Source of the DNA: Mrakia gelida
Taxonomy: Eukaryota > Basidiomycota > Tremellomycetes > Cystofilobasidiales > Mrakiaceae
Direction of reading: 5' to 3'
NCBI GenBank assembly: GCA_024345305.1
Contig: BRON01000001.1
Location: 558,001 to 622,000 of the forward strand
Length of the DNA stretch: 64,000 bases
Positions 1-11,824 of this stretch are shown one piece after another. How positions within the stretch are numbered: position 1 is the first letter of the stretch; every line of letters begins with the position of its first letter. The translations under genes and the position numbers were made by a program. Under the pieces are notes generated by a model. That model was not told the origin of the DNA and did not search any database. It worked only from the letters and a program-made list of their open reading frames with translations.

Positions 1-75
1 TCGAACGAAGACGGGTGAGCTCAGCTCTCTTCTTCTTCAACACTTGGGTCGACATGCGAGGGTCTTGATACTCAC

Positions 76-231
76 GAAGATACTTCCAGACTTGATGAGC
101 GTGGCCTGCTCCTTGGCGAGGAGCCGCCGAGTTATACGAGGGACCAAACCTCGTCTGCTAGCTTCGAAGAGGATCAAAGCGTCTCCCGTCGACTCGATGA
201 TACCGACGAAGGGAGGAGTGGTCGTGGACAT
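76..231 (-). CDS. WOPR-domain (Gti1/Pac2 family) transcriptional regulator, 5' exon only
   Basis: First exon of a gene that leaves the window on the left. It starts at the ATG at 231-229 and reads MSTTTPPFVGIIESTGDALI, followed by the conserved stretch LVPRITRRLLAKEQATLIKS and GSIF. This matches the N-terminal half of the WOPR DNA-binding domain, whose family consensus runs from a 'G-IEST-DAL-LFEA' start through 'R-L---ER--LI-SGSVFVF'. A GTGAGT donor follows GSIF at 75, and no acceptor is visible before base 1, so the rest of the domain lies outside. Known WOPR proteins (Wor1, Pac2, Ryp1, Gti1) are nuclear regulators of morphology, mating or nutrient response. Which of these roles applies cannot be told from 52 residues. 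The family call is firm; orthology is not. Confidence 0.85.
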
Positions 232-2161
232 GGTGAAGAGGAGGTAAAGAAGGTGTGCCTCGAAGAGGAGGGGGAAGCAGGAGGATGTGGGCTGAAGGAA
301 GAGGGACCAAAGAAGCGAGCAAGGGAAGGTCAGTTCGGTGCGTTGGAAAGAAGGCGCTCCTTTCCTTCTTCTCGAGCAGCCGAAGAAGGATAAGAACGCT
401 GGAGAGGCGAAGAAGGGAAGCGAACGCACCTTTGGGAGAGAAAGGAGGGTGGTGGTTGGTGGATGACTCGGAGAAAATGGGCTGGGGTTAAGGGACGGAG
501 GCGAGCAAGGGATGGGGGGGTCTCCCAGTATTTGGTCTCCTTTCGAAAGCGGGTAGGGAGAGAATCGAGAGGAGCGCAACTTCCTATCCATGAAAGCAGA
601 GCCAAAGATAAGGCGGCCCCGTGACTGAGGAGGGAAAAGCCTCTTGAAAGGAACGGAAGGATTGGTCGTGAGCCTTGGGGCGTGAAGCGAAGGCCTTTTG
701 GGCCGAGTCTTGATTCGATCGATGAGAAAAGCTGCTCCAGGCTCTCCTCGCTGGGTGTTTGGAAGTCGAGAATGGCCCGTCATCGACTTGCCCTAGAGCA
801 AGAGAACGAGGGAGGGAAGAAGCGAACGAGACGAACTCGCGACGCACCTCAAGCCATCTCCCCGTCCCTCTCTTCTTTTCCAACGAACGAACGTGAAACT
901 TCCTACGAGCATCCGAGCCGACCTGCGTAGAAAATATCCCTAGCTCGTAGAAAAAAGCTTGTTCGTGCCCTGCCGAGAAACGAGAGAAACTAGGGTCCGA
1001 GGAAAGGTCTAGCAGGAAGACGTTTCCGTTCTGATCAGGCCCGATTCTGCACCCGTGGAAGTCTCAGAGGTGAAGGAAGTGCATATCACCGACGAGCTGA
1101 TATCCATCACGTACAGTACCTGGAGGGAGAGAGGCTGGGGGCAAACGAAGGGCGAGCAGCGAGCAGTCGAGCTCGAGAGGGACGGGACGACGCGTCGCGT
1201 CGAGTCCGAGTCTTTATTTGAAGCTCGCTTGGTTCAGAGCGGGAGACAAACTTTCCTTGGGACTTGGAGGGGGCTGCTGCTGATTAAAAGGGAGAAGGTT
1301 GAAGAACGAAAGCGTGTCAGGTCGAGACGCACAAAGGGAGGAACCGCACGCGTTCCCGAGGCAATACTTTGGCTCGGGAATCGAAGATGAGTTCGAGGAG
1401 GTAAGTGCAGCTTAGTCTAGCCTCGAGATCTCTCGGATGCAAACCTAGAAGATGCAAGAAGATGAGGTTGCAGAGAGAAAGGGCCAGGCCAAAGTCGACG
1501 GTGAGCTCGACTCGGTGAAGCGAAGCAACAGGGGATCAACAGGTCCAACCCTTCCTCTCGAAAGTTTTCGCATCGAAGATCCAAGTAGACAGATAGCGGG
1601 ACATACTGTTACTATCTGTCGTAATCTCAGCGAAGTATGCAGGGGGACGAGAGGAGGGCAGAGAAGGCAGCGCAGGATGCGGGCTTCGTTGAAAGCCGAC
1701 CTCCAGTCTTCGTTCGCTCCCCTCCAACCATCCTCGACTTTTCTGCAGATTCTGATCGCTCAAGATTGAGCTGGATGTGTCAGCATTAGACTGCGAAGAC
1801 TATTCTGATGCCGAAAGAGAGAGAAAGCTGCGAACGAGCAGTCGAAGTTGGGAGGGAAGGAGCGAAGAAAAGTGAGCTCGAGCTCTTTGATCTTTTCATC
1901 CTCCCTTCAGCCCGTCTGCTTTTGACCAACGAAAATTATCAGCATCTTTACCAGGGGATGCTTGCCTTGCTTTTGAACGTTCTGGGAGAGAATCTTCTCA
2001 TAAAGGGACTCATCTGGCTGGCACGCCATCGTCGGCTACGCTGAGCTCTCCCTCCGGTGACCTCCCTTCCTCCCTTCTTCTCGTCCAACGTCGACGAGCT
2101 CCCTTCTCTCTCGCCGGGAGCACCTCGAGTCAGGAACCCTCTAGCGCTCCTCCTCCCTTCG
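232..2161. promoter_or_regulatory. Long divergent intergenic region
   Basis: About 1.9 kb separates the WOPR gene (leftward) from the DHA1 transporter (rightward). I find no open frame with a recognisable protein. It holds polypurine stretches, an ACGCGT site near 1190 and one clean inverted repeat (1588-1620). Long upstream regions are usual for WOPR master regulators in other fungi, so most of it may be regulatory DNA or a long 5' leader. That is an inference. Confidence 0.4.
1588..1620. repeat. Perfect 9-bp inverted repeat with 15-nt loop
   Basis: GACAGATAG at 1588-1596 is the exact reverse complement of CTATCTGTC at 1612-1620. It lies in the shared upstream region of the WOPR and DHA1 genes and could be a dimeric factor site or a leader hairpin. 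No function is shown. Confidence 0.5.
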
Positions 2162-5100
2162 ATGGCCAACTCTCGGACTCCTTCGTATTCTTCCCCTCTC
2201 GCTCTCGAAGCTCTTTCAACCCTCCCTTCGTCCAAGCTCAACTTCACCTCCTCCGCCCCCGGTCCTCCCCCTCTCCCCTCCTCCCACGACCCTCTCAAAA
2301 CCGCCTTCGTCGATGCAGCATCTGGCAATTTATCATGGCAGGAGGATCCCGAGAATCCTTTGAACTGGTCTACGAAGGAGAAGTGGAGAGCAGCATCCAT
2401 CGTCAGCTTCACGGTGAGCTCGACTCGTTTCAGCCTCTCTTTCTCTTCCTTCCTTCAGTCTCCTTCCGCACCTTTCTCTCGATTGAGAAGCCTTCATCTC
2501 GCTCCTGCTGATGTCTCTTTCGTCTTGCCTTCAGGCGTTCGTATCGACAGCAGCGTCGTCCATGCCAGCTCCGGCAGCAACGTCTATCGCTCTTCGTTTC
2601 GGATGGACGGATAGGATTACCAGCACCCTTCTCACCTCCATCTTCGTTCTCGGTCTTGGAGTGGGTCCCTTCCTATCGGCTCCTATATCAGGTCAGCCCC
2701 TAGCGGTCTCTCGTCGAGGTGCAAAAGAGGAGCGAAGACGTAGGGGAACCCGTTCGCTGACCCGAGTCTTGTCCTCTGTTTCCCCCGTCGATTCGCACAG
2801 AGCTGTACGGCAGGAAGGCTGCCTATACGATTACTACCATCCCTTTTGCTCTGCTCAACGCTGCCTGTGTTGTCGCTCCCAGGTTAGTCCGACTCGTTGA
2901 TCGTCGGCATCATCAACGCGAACGAAGCTGATTTTTCTTCCCCTTTCGCTTTCCCGATCGATTTCGTCCCCGACTCAACTTCCCAGTATGCCAGCTCTAA
3001 TAGTCCTCAGATTCTTCTGCGGAGTCTTCGCTTCGAGCGGTGAGTTTGGGAGCGAAAGCGAGACCGTCGCCCTAGTCTGACCATCCTGTTCCCTCGCTTC
3101 GTGCTTCCACCGGAACAGGTCCTTCCCTGGGGATCGCAACCGTCTCGGATGTCTTCTCTCCAGCTGAGAGAGGCTCGCCTATCTCGATCTACGCCGGTTC
3201 GCCCTCTCTCGACCTCTTCGACGCGTCTTACAGTCACTGCTTCGTTCGTTGAGAAGCTCATCAGCCCTGACCAGATCCTCCTGCTCTCTCTTCTCTCACA
3301 GCTGGACCTATGGCAGGACCTGGTGAGCATCTCGTTCTCGTATCAGCACTTGGAATCCTTCGCTCGCGACGACGACGACGAGCTGACTCTGTTTTTTCCC
3401 CTTTCCATCTCGCGTCACGTCCAGTCCTCGGCTCGATGCTCGGGGGCTGGCTCTACCTCGCAGGTTGGAGATGGATCTTCGGTATATTAGCCATCCTCTC
3501 GATGCTCAACGGCATGATTATCCAGCTTTGGCTGAGGGAAACGTACGGCCCGTGAGTTTGATCATCTCGTCCTCGTCTTCGTCTCGTCCTCCCTTTCTCC
3601 TCGCTTTGATCTTCTCTTGATCGCGTCCCCTCCGCCTTCTCACGACCCTTACTAACGAGGAGCTATGTTTTCACCAGCGTCGTCCAATACAAGGTCAACC
3701 GATCTCGCCGAATCGAGAGCGGTCTCCAGGGAGGTGGGAGGAGCGTTGCTGGAGGACTGAGCTGGATCGTAGATCTCTTTCACGAGTCCGATTATAGACC
3801 TGTGTTCAAGAAGGCTTTCGGTCAGTCCGATTTCCCCTCTTACTCTTGGAACCTCGAACTTCCCGGTCTAGTAGCGGTTCTTCGATGACTGACTCCTTTT
3901 CTTTCGTCGCGTCTTCGCTTCCCTTCGACGAACTCAGCTCGACCACCTCGCCTTCTGCTCTTCAACCCTGTCTGCTTGGTGACGTCACTTTACTATTCCT
4001 ATATATACGTGAGTGGAATCCTCTCCGACTCGGCCTTTCGTCCCCCTTGTTGACCTTCGTTCGATCTGTCTTCATCAGGGAATCATATACCTCGTCATCG
4101 TCACCGTCCCTCTCTTGTTCTCTCACGATCCAGAGGACCCAAACCTCTTTCACTACGGCTGGTCGAAGGAGGTGCTTCCTCTGGCATACGTTGGACTGGG
4201 TGAGTCTCCGCCCAGCAGACCAAGTCTCGAAGTCTCGAGCTCCGAGCTTCCCTCTCGCTCGCCTCAAGCTGACCGTTTTCTCGATGTCTTGTTTCCCAGG
4301 CGTTGGCTTCTTCTCGGTGAGCGCAACGATCTTCATCGGACGAGCTGCACGCAAATACGAGCGAGGAGCTTTGAGAGCTCAGATCGTCCACAAAGTGCGA
4401 ACGATAACTGACTCGAAACATCTTTTTCCTCGCACGCTTTCTCTCACAGGCCGCCTTCACCGCCGCTAAAACCCAGAACAGGCTCTACGCATATCTGTGC
4501 AGAAGACGTGGGGATCAAGGACAACCGGAATATCGCGTGAGTGTTGAAAACAACAACGCGTCGAATTCGAGTCGAGTCTCGCTGACTTGCTCGCTTGCTC
4601 CTCTTCACCCTTCTTCTTCCTTCTCAACTTCAGCTGGTACTCACTCAGATTGGCGTACGTATCAAACTCTCGCTCAGAACCGTGGAGATCGAGTTCGAGC
4701 GAGCGGCGTCCCGAGTCTTGACTCGTTGCGCCTCGTCCGCTGACGAGCCCCTCCCCCAACCTCTTTCTCAGATGATCTTTTTCCCCATCGGATGGTTTAT
4801 ATACGGCTGGTGTGCCCACTTTCACACTCATTGGATAGGACCCGTCGTCGGTTTGAGCGTGTGCGGATTTGGGTGAGCCGACGCGTCGCCTTTGATCTTC
4901 TTCTCGTTCAATGGAACTCTTGCTGACCCTGTTCTTCTTCTTTCACCCCACTCCACACTTAATTCAGTCTCATGCTAGCGTTCAACAGCGTTCAGAACTT
5001 CATCGTCGAGTTCTGTGCTCCGTTTGCTGCTGCCGGGTGAGTTGACGAGTCTTCGTCTTCTCCCTCCCTTCCTCTTCCCTTCCCCCTCTCCTCCTTTGCT

Positions 5101-5362
5101 CTTTCGACACCTCAGCTGAACTCTGTTTAACTCGTCCTCTGCTCGCTTCCTTTTCTCGATCTCTAGAATGGGAGGCGCGACGTTTCTTCGTTCGCTCGTC
5201 GCGTTCGCCTTGCCGCTCGTCGGTGCTCTCGTCTTCGAACGGCTCGGATGGGGAGGAGGAGGATCACTGCTCGCAGGGCTCAGTATTGTAGCACTCCCAG
5301 CCCCGACGGTCATGTTCATCTACGGGGCGAGGCTACGAGAAAGGTTCAAACCCGAATTTTGA
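2162..5362 (+). CDS. MFS transporter, DHA1 drug:H+ antiporter / polyamine-type family
   Basis: Plasma-membrane 12-TM transporter of roughly 550 residues in about a dozen exons. The start is the ATG at 2162 (MANSRTPSYSSP), the first ATG in frame with the family N-terminus. A serine/proline-rich cytosolic tail leads to DPENPLNWSTKEKW, the pre-TM1 signature of fungal DHA1 transporters. Then come a motif A-like segment (ELYGRKAAYTI, spliced across the intron ending near 2811), the arginine-bearing VLRFFCGVFASSGPSLG, and the antiporter motif C (GPMAGPVLGSMLGGW). The C-terminal half holds FFPIGWFIYGW and ends FKPEF at the TGA 5360-5362. Introns show GTGAGT donors and GCTGAC branch sites. Relatives export drugs, polyamines or weak acids with proton exchange; the substrate here is unknown. 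It is divergent from the WOPR gene and in tandem with the next gene. Confidence 0.88.
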
Positions 5363-5595
5363 GATCGAATGGACGCGTTTTTGGCTGCCAGACCTGCACC
5401 GCTTTTTGTCCAAGTATCACCATCCGACCTACCTCATCAGCTCTGCTCCTTCGAGAGCTTAGATAAAGAGCTCAACGATGAGGAAATCCTGAAAGCGGGA
5501 AAGATGAGCCGACTGCCTATCGACGAGCTCACACCGCATGGCTCCTTCCTCCATCCTCTCTTCCACCCACGACGACACAAAATCTCAACTCTTGG

Positions 5596-6644
5596 ATGAT
5601 TCTCGAGGACCCCAAGCCATCTCCGACCGAACGCGATCCCCTCCTCCCCAGCTCTGGTCCCTCCAACGGCCCTGGAACGACCTCTGGCGTTCCGTCGAGC
5701 TCAACTCCGTCCTCCGACCCTCGACCTTTCTCCTCCTCCTCCCTCGACGACGACGACCCTCCTGCCTACACCCCTCCGCCGGAAGAGCACATCATCAGTA
5801 GAAGAAGACATCGCAGATCTCGTTTTCGGAAAGTAGGGAACGCTCTGGTAGGTTTTGCGGTCCTCATCGCTCTCGCCGTCCTCGTGCAAGCTGGCAAGAA
5901 GGTCTGGAGGCGATCTCGCTGCTGGATCTTCTGCCGCTTTCGTTCCAGTCAGGTTAGGGATAATTCCCTCTCTGCCTCTCTGAGGAACTCTCCTCAGTTC
6001 GCACTCTCACGCTAACGTCCTTCTGGTTCTCCTCCCTCCCAGCGGCAAAGTTCTGCTCACAAACATCACTCTCGGCGCGTCGTCCTCCATTGCTCCTTTT
6101 CACCGCCCTTCCACCCTCCCAACCACCTCGGTCGTCGCAGCAACCACCTCAGGGTCGATCTTCCTCGGCTTTCGAGAGGAGCAACCCTTCTCGGTCAGGT
6201 TGAACCTCACCGTTGACGCTCTCCTTTCGTCCGTTGAAGGTTCGTCTTTCCTCTCCCTCTTCCTCGATCCCTCGATTCTTCCTTCCTTGACCTCTCAAGC
6301 TGGCCTTGTCATCAATCTCTCCACTCTCGCACTCCTCCTCCCACACAGTCCAACTGCCACCCTCCTTCAGCGGCTCCTTCCACACCTCGACCTCCTCCCT
6401 CTCTCGCTCGACCCTTCACCTCCGCGAGGACAAGATCCCTGATCCCCTCGGTCTCGGTCAGCACCCTCGCGTCTCGATCTCGAAGGGAAAGGGCAACTCC
6501 TACGACGGGACGATCGTTTGGGACGAGAAGGGGGGAGAGGAAGGGAGGGGAACGGGAGAGGGACGCGTGGTCGTGAAGACTGAGCTGGGAGGAATCGTTC
6601 TCGGGATGGAGGAGGGATGGAAGGGTCACGAGGAGAAGGGCTGA
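5596..6644 (+). CDS. Putative single-pass membrane protein of unknown function, frame unresolved
   Basis: The reading starts at ATG 5596 (alternative 5538 in another frame). It has a proline/serine-rich cytosolic head with an acidic-dileucine-like TERDPLLP, a PPAYTPPPEEH stretch, a basic patch RRRHRRSRFRK and one hydrophobic segment (VGNALVGFAVLIALAVLVQ). The luminal/extracellular part reads well in other frames: GGDLAAGSSAAFVPV joined over an intron (donor after CAG near 5951, acceptor near 6041) to SGKVLLTNITLGASSS, and a last segment ending GWKGHEEKG before the stop at 6642-6644. The join between the membrane-segment frame and the GGDLAAG frame needs a 1-nt shift near 5890-5905 that no good intron explains, and the join near 6240-6370 is also uncertain. 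The layout resembles fungal type II membrane proteins with serine/threonine-rich ectodomains. I do not recognise the family. Confidence 0.45.
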
Positions 6645-6926
6645 TCTGTTGGCTTGTCGCGCGAGTGTAGTTTGTTCGTGTGCTTATGACTTGAACGACC
6701 TTTCTGACCCGAGAGAGGAAGAACGAAGGCGGCTCGACGCGGACGCGGACGGCAAAGAGAGAAGGTAGTCGTGAAAAGAGATCATGCATGCGAAAGAGAT
6801 GGTACACAAAAGAGCAGAGACGAGGGAACAAATACAGCAGTAGTAGATAGCGCGCACGCGAGAGGGGGTCGTCTACATATGTAAGTCGAGTCGAAAGGCA
6901 AAGAGCGAAGTTTGAACCAGCTGAGT
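6645..6926. other. Convergent 3' intergenic region
   Basis: 282 bp between the stop of the membrane protein and the stop of RCF2. It should hold both 3' UTRs. No gene or strong structure seen. Confidence 0.4.
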
Positions 6927-8419
6927 CTAGGCGACGACCTTCTGAGCAGCGCTCTGTCCCTTCTGGAACAGCTCGTGAGCGTGGAGAAGCTTCTCTCGGG
7001 CGTGGGCAACCTCCTTCTGCTTCTTCTCCCTCTCGGTAGCGTCGAGGATGTGGCTCCAGGTGTGGTCGGGCTGAGGAAGAGGGACGGGGAAAGAAGACGA
7101 CGCGTCGAGAGAAAGGATCAGCGACGAGAGTTTCGACTCGACGGAGCACGGAGCGGGAGATGGATGTGAAGAGGGGATGGAAAACTCACCTCCTTGACCT
7201 CGAGCTTCTTCTCTTCCGGCGAGACGGCGGTGAGAGCCATAGCGGTGAGCATGAGTCCGACGGTGAGGGTTTGGGCGATAATTCGAGCGTTGATGAGCTT
7301 CTGCATCGTCGTGAGTCCTGGACGACGCCAGACGGAAGCGACGGATCCGACCATGCAGACTGGAAAACACGGGAAGAAGAGGGAAGAGGAGAAGGAAGAT
7401 ATAGATTAGCTCTCGTGAACTCGAACGATAGATCGACTTCGCGAGGCGAGGAGGAAGGGGAAGGAAGGTTGCAAGCTCACCGACCCAAGCTCCTCCCACT
7501 AGCGAGTACTGGTGCTCCCTGGGGAGAGACGAAGATACGGAAGGGGATGAAGGGGTCAGCTTCCGACCTCCGTAGCGAGAGAGACGAGGGATGAAGAGCC
7601 GACTCACCTAGCCCATAGCTTTCGCTGATCCCATTGGGAGAGACCATTCCACTGTGCCTCCCTGATCTTCTCCTCCCTGTTCATCTCCTCGAGTCCGATT
7701 CCAGTCCATTGAGCGGCTTGGAACTCTCGTCCAGCCTTCTCGGCGTTGATGATCATGAAGGGAACGATAACGAAAACGACTCTGGAGAAAAGGGAAAAGG
7801 GAAGGGGCGAGAAGGAGGGGGGAGGTGCGAAGAGAGGTCAGCTTAGATCAAAAGAGATACGACTCCCGTGTTCGCTCTCTTCGTAGAGATAAAGAACAGA
7901 GTTGTATAGACTCACCCGAAAGCCTTGAGAGGAGTAGGGAGAGTCCTGTAGTAGGTGGTCCTCCTGTAGGCGATGGGGAAGATGATGGACGAGACGAGAG
8001 CTCCGGTAGCTCCTCCTCGAACTCCTCCCATGATGGAAGCGTGGTGATGAGCATCGGATTCCTCTGAAGGGGTGGAGAAGAAATCGTATAGAAACGAGAG
8101 AGAGAAGAGAGAGAGGTCAGCGAGGAAACTCGAACAAGGGAAGAAGGCAATTCGGATATGACCCGAGGGCTGAAAGAGAAGGTCGAGCTCAACCCTGCCC
8201 TCCCTCCTTCAACCTCCTCCCAGAGTCGATCGAAGGCACTGGGGACGATGAGAGACCACCAGAGAGTAGAAGAGACGATGAACTAACCCTGAGATACAAT
8301 CTGGGAGAATGGGAAGCGAAAAATGGAGAGGGAAGTCGTCAGCTGAGGTGTTGAGCTTTGAACTTCTCAGCTCTTCCTTCGTGAGCTCGCGCGAGCTGTC
8401 GACGAGCACGCACCTTCAT
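6927..8419 (-). CDS. RCF2: Respiratory supercomplex factor 2-like HIG1-domain protein
   Basis: Mitochondrial inner-membrane protein of about 230 residues. The spliced N-terminus MKIVSQEESDAHHHASIMGG matches the start of yeast Rcf2 (MKILTQDEIEAH). The N-terminal part has hydrophobic stretches around ALVSSIIFPIAY and FGVVFVIVPFMII. The HIG1 part carries REHQYSLVGGAWVG, then WRRPGLTTMQKLINARIIAQ and TVGLMLTAMALTAV. A charged helical tail ends QSAAQKVVA at the TAG 6927-6929. Rcf2 associates with complex IV and complex III-IV supercomplexes and affects cytochrome oxidase activity. Coding exon 1 is only ATG AAG (8419-8414). Exon 2 is 13 nt (8300-8288), placed by GTGCGT and GTTAGT donors and a CTGAC branch site. 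The tail beyond the HIG1 domain is longer than in yeast. Confidence 0.88.
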
Positions 8420-9920
8420 GGTGGTAGTAAGGTGGAGGGGTGAAGTGTTGGTGAGGGAGTGAGGAGTGGAGAGCGAGAAAGTGAAGAACGTGAAGTTTTC
8501 GAGGCTGATGCGGTTGGTGTTGGTGTGGAAGAGAGGGAGAGAGTTCGAAAATCGAAAGAGGTCGAAACGAAGAGGAACTCGGCTTAGAAATCGAGGGACT
8601 CCGAGCCGTCGCTCTTTGGCTCCGCTTCCCTACTTCAGGCGATTGAAACTACCAGAGCATGCTTTCTCAGGCAGAAGCTGAGTGGCCGACCTTCCTCGAG
8701 TCAATCTGAGCGTGACGTTTGCTCAAAGAACGAAGAGGAGTCCTCGAACGAAGAAACGGAGAGGGCCAAGTCGATCCTAACCCTCGCCAGTCGAGACCGA
8801 GGGAGAGCGCGAAGCTTCTCGCTCGTCGTCTTTTCAACGTCATGCAAATAGTCGGTGCTCTCCTTTTTTCACGCCTTCTCCTTCTCAAACCCCGACTCGG
8901 AAGCGACGGGAAGATCTGTTTCTCTCGAATGACTCGAAGAGTGCGCGACGCGTCGTCTGAATCCGCCGCCGCCTCCTTTCCTCTTCACCTTCCCTTTCTT
9001 TTCCAACCCACTCAAAGAACACACTCAGTCGCGTTCTTTTCCTTCCTCCGTCTTCTAAGTGGTACCCTCGACGAAGAAGCCAGAAGTCGAGCTCACTCAT
9101 ACTGCGATAAAAGTAAGCAGACGATGAACGGGAAATCGAACGCGTCGTCGTCGAACGTAACCAAGGGGAATGAACGACCTCTCGCGTCGTCCAGTCGGCC
9201 CATCTTCAGCTCCTCTCGCTCAGCAGTACTCTTCTCACCTTTCTGCATGACAGAGAAGGGTCGAAGCCCCTTTTTCACTGCTAGAAGGTCAAGAAGAGCC
9301 TCGCCTTCGCGGAAGATAGGATTCCGAATGAAACGCTTGCGTTCCGAGTTCCGCGTTCTCTTCCCTGCTCTCTCTCTGCTTACAGAGCCGTTCGGAGTCA
9401 GATCTCTTGTCGGCGCAGATCTTCGGTAGACTTCCTCGTCTATCTATACATCCGTACTTGCGTCTACTTATGGGAGCCAGGCAGCGAAACGGGAGTCGCA
9501 CGAAGCTCTGCGGGCTCGCTCTGTCCTTTCTTTCTCTCTTGATTTCTACATGCATCGCCTCAGGAGAGCTTTTCTCGACGTCCTTGGTCTTCAGATCTGG
9601 TAGTTTTTCAGCCGCGGTGGACTTCGCTGGGAGTACTTTCAGGAGAAACAGGGTGCAGGCACGACGCGTCGCGAAGAGAGAGAGGGAGAGCGAGAGAGAC
9701 CAGCTCCGTTCTGCTCTCCTTCCACCAGCTGAGAGAGCGGAAGCGAATGTGCTCTAGAAAGAGTCATTCACAAACACTGTTGGTCGAGGCAAGAAGGGAT
9801 CGGATCCGAGATGGGAGAAGACGTTTGCATGGCTCCCTCGCGGTCGTCGAGTCGAGCTTTCCCTTTAGCGACGGATGACTCCCAACGACCAGCACCTCTC
9901 GCAAAGGACTTTTTGGAACG
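8420..9920. promoter_or_regulatory. Divergent intergenic region between RCF2 and the PBY1-like gene
   Basis: 1.5 kb with no recognisable protein in any frame. Open frames here are arginine/serine-rich and look like composition artefacts. ACGCGT occurs near 8950, 9140 and 9665. It presumably carries both promoters and 5' leaders. Confidence 0.4.
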
Positions 9921-11824
9921 ATGGCCACCTCTATAGAAGACTCACTCTCGTCGCTAAAGCTCAAGACTACTCTCCAAGTCTTCGTGTGAGTTCTAGACGA
10001 ACGAAGCAAGATGCGAAAAGGGGAAGGAAGGAATGTTCAGCTCGAGCTCTTCTTCCTCCCCTTCTCTCTTCGAGCTCTCTGCTCTCGCGCCTTCTTCTCT
10101 AGAGACACCAGAGCACTCCCTGCCGATACTGACTCCCATACGTCTTTCCCTCTTCAGGTCCTTCCCCTCTCCCTACACTCAAACTCTCCTCCTCCAAGCT
10201 TTGACCTCTCACCTCCCCTCCCTCTCGATCCTCCCTTCGCTCCCCTCGGATGCTCCCACTCCTTCCACTCCTCTCCTCATGTGGTGCGACTACGACGAGA
10301 TGGATCACGAACTCATCCACGACACGGCTGGATCCTCGAAACCCGTCCTGCTTGCGTCGAGCTACATCTACAGGAAAGCTTTGATCAGGAAGGTGAGTGA
10401 GCTTCGAGCTCAACGTCTCTTCTCCTTCCCTTCGCTCTCCTCCTGACGACCTCTTTCCTGTCCCCTTTCGCAGAACTTCCTTCACCTCACCACTCACGAG
10501 TACCTCGCCAAGGATAAACAACGCAAGAAGATTCGGTCTGAAACCACCTCCTCCCCTCTCGAACCCGAATCCATCCTCGTCCAAGCCATGCCCAAAGGAT
10601 CCACCTTCGAGCTTCAGTTCGCAGACGAACTCGACGAACTCTTCTCGGACGAGCTCTACTTGCTTCGGGAGGAGATGGAGGAGGCTGAGCAGAAGGGAGA
10701 GAAGCGGTGGTGGATCTTGAAACCTGCGATGAGCGACCGAGGGATGGGGATCAGGTTGTTCTCGACGAGGAGCGAGTTGGAGGAGATCTTTGAGGAGATG
10801 GAGGAGGATTCGGATGAGGAGGAAGACGAGAACGCTGAGGGAGGAGAAGAGCAGGAGGAGGAGGAAGATAGGGGTGTGAGCAGCAGTCAGTTGAGACATT
10901 TCGTCGTCCAGGTTCGTTCCCTCTCTTTCCCTTGCTCCCTCTCTCCTCCTTCCTTCGCTGACTTGACGCGTCCTCTTCTGCAGGAGTACCTCCCCAATCC
11001 TCTCCTCCTCCTTCCCTCCCCAACACCTCACCCAGCACCAGCCAACCACAAGTTCCACCTCCGAGCCTACTTCCTTCTCTCCTCCTCCTACACCACCCTC
11101 CTCTCCCGGACAACCCTCGCTCTCTTCTCCTCCCTCCCGTACTCGCCTCCCTCCTCGCACGAGGAATCCCTTCTCCCTCATCTCACCAACACCTGCCTCC
11201 AGCCGCCGATGAGTCCAGGGGAGGTCAACGAAGAGAATGTACATCTGCTCTGGGAGCTCGAGGGTCGAGAGGTCGCTGGAGGAGGAGGAGGAGTTTTGAC
11301 AAAGGAGGTGCTGGAGAGGGTTTGGCAGGACGTCGGAGAGGTGGGAGCAGAGGCAATCAAAGCTGCTGTGGAGTGTGGGAGTGTGCACATGCAGACGCTG
11401 CCGAATTGCTTCGAGGTAAGCTTGACTCCTTCGTCTTCCCGACCCGATTTGGACTTCGAGCTGATCTCCCCTCACCCTTTCTCGGTTCGCTTCCTTCCAG
11501 ATCTTCGGAGTCGACTTCCTCCTGACCCTTCCTCCCGCCACCTCTACCTCAACCTCCAGCTCCCTACTTCGCCCTCAAGTCCATCTCCTCGAGTTCAACG
11601 CGTCGCCCGATTTCCATCAGTCCGGAACGCGTCTTCAGGCCGAGATCAAGACGATGTTCGAGGGCGTCGTCAAGGGAATCATTACGCCTCATTTCGGGAT
11701 CGACACCAGCGCCGATGACGAGGAGGAGGAGGCAGAGAAGTGGGACGGAGAGTGGACGGTTGGGGAGGAGAAGTTCGGGTGGGGATGTTTCGGGAAGGGA
11801 GAGGTTCGAGGAGGAGGGCGGTGA
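9921..11824 (+). CDS. PBY1: Tubulin-tyrosine ligase (TTL) domain protein, Pby1-like
   Basis: ATP-grasp type protein of about 500 residues. ATG 9921 opens exon 1 (MATSIEDSLSSLKLKTTLQV). The intron 9986-10157 has a GTGAGT donor and a CTGAC branch site, and splicing it gives VFVSFPSPYTQTLLLQAL, a good Pby1 N-terminus. Further on are LLMWCDYDEMDHELIHD, SSYIYRKALIRKNFLHLTTH, the nucleotide-binding RWWILKPAMSDRGMGIRLF, FVVQEYLPNPLLL, KFHLRAYFLL and LLEFNASPDFHQSG. These are the ATP-grasp steps of TTL enzymes. An acidic low-complexity insert follows the ILKP block. Yeast Pby1 is a TTL-domain P-body protein that binds the decapping enzyme; whether it ligates amino acids to tubulin is not established. 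The stop TGA is at 11822-11824. A long antisense open frame across this gene is a composition shadow. Confidence 0.87.

Noticed and set aside
8719..9757. Open frames of 236 and 116 codons upstream of the PBY1-like gene
   Set aside because: Arg/Ser-rich with no domain or intron pattern; explained by base composition.
10099..11541. 480-codon open frame on the minus strand
   Set aside because: It is antisense to the PBY1-like gene, is composed of Glu/Arg/Gly runs mirroring the other strand, and ignores the clear introns of the real gene.
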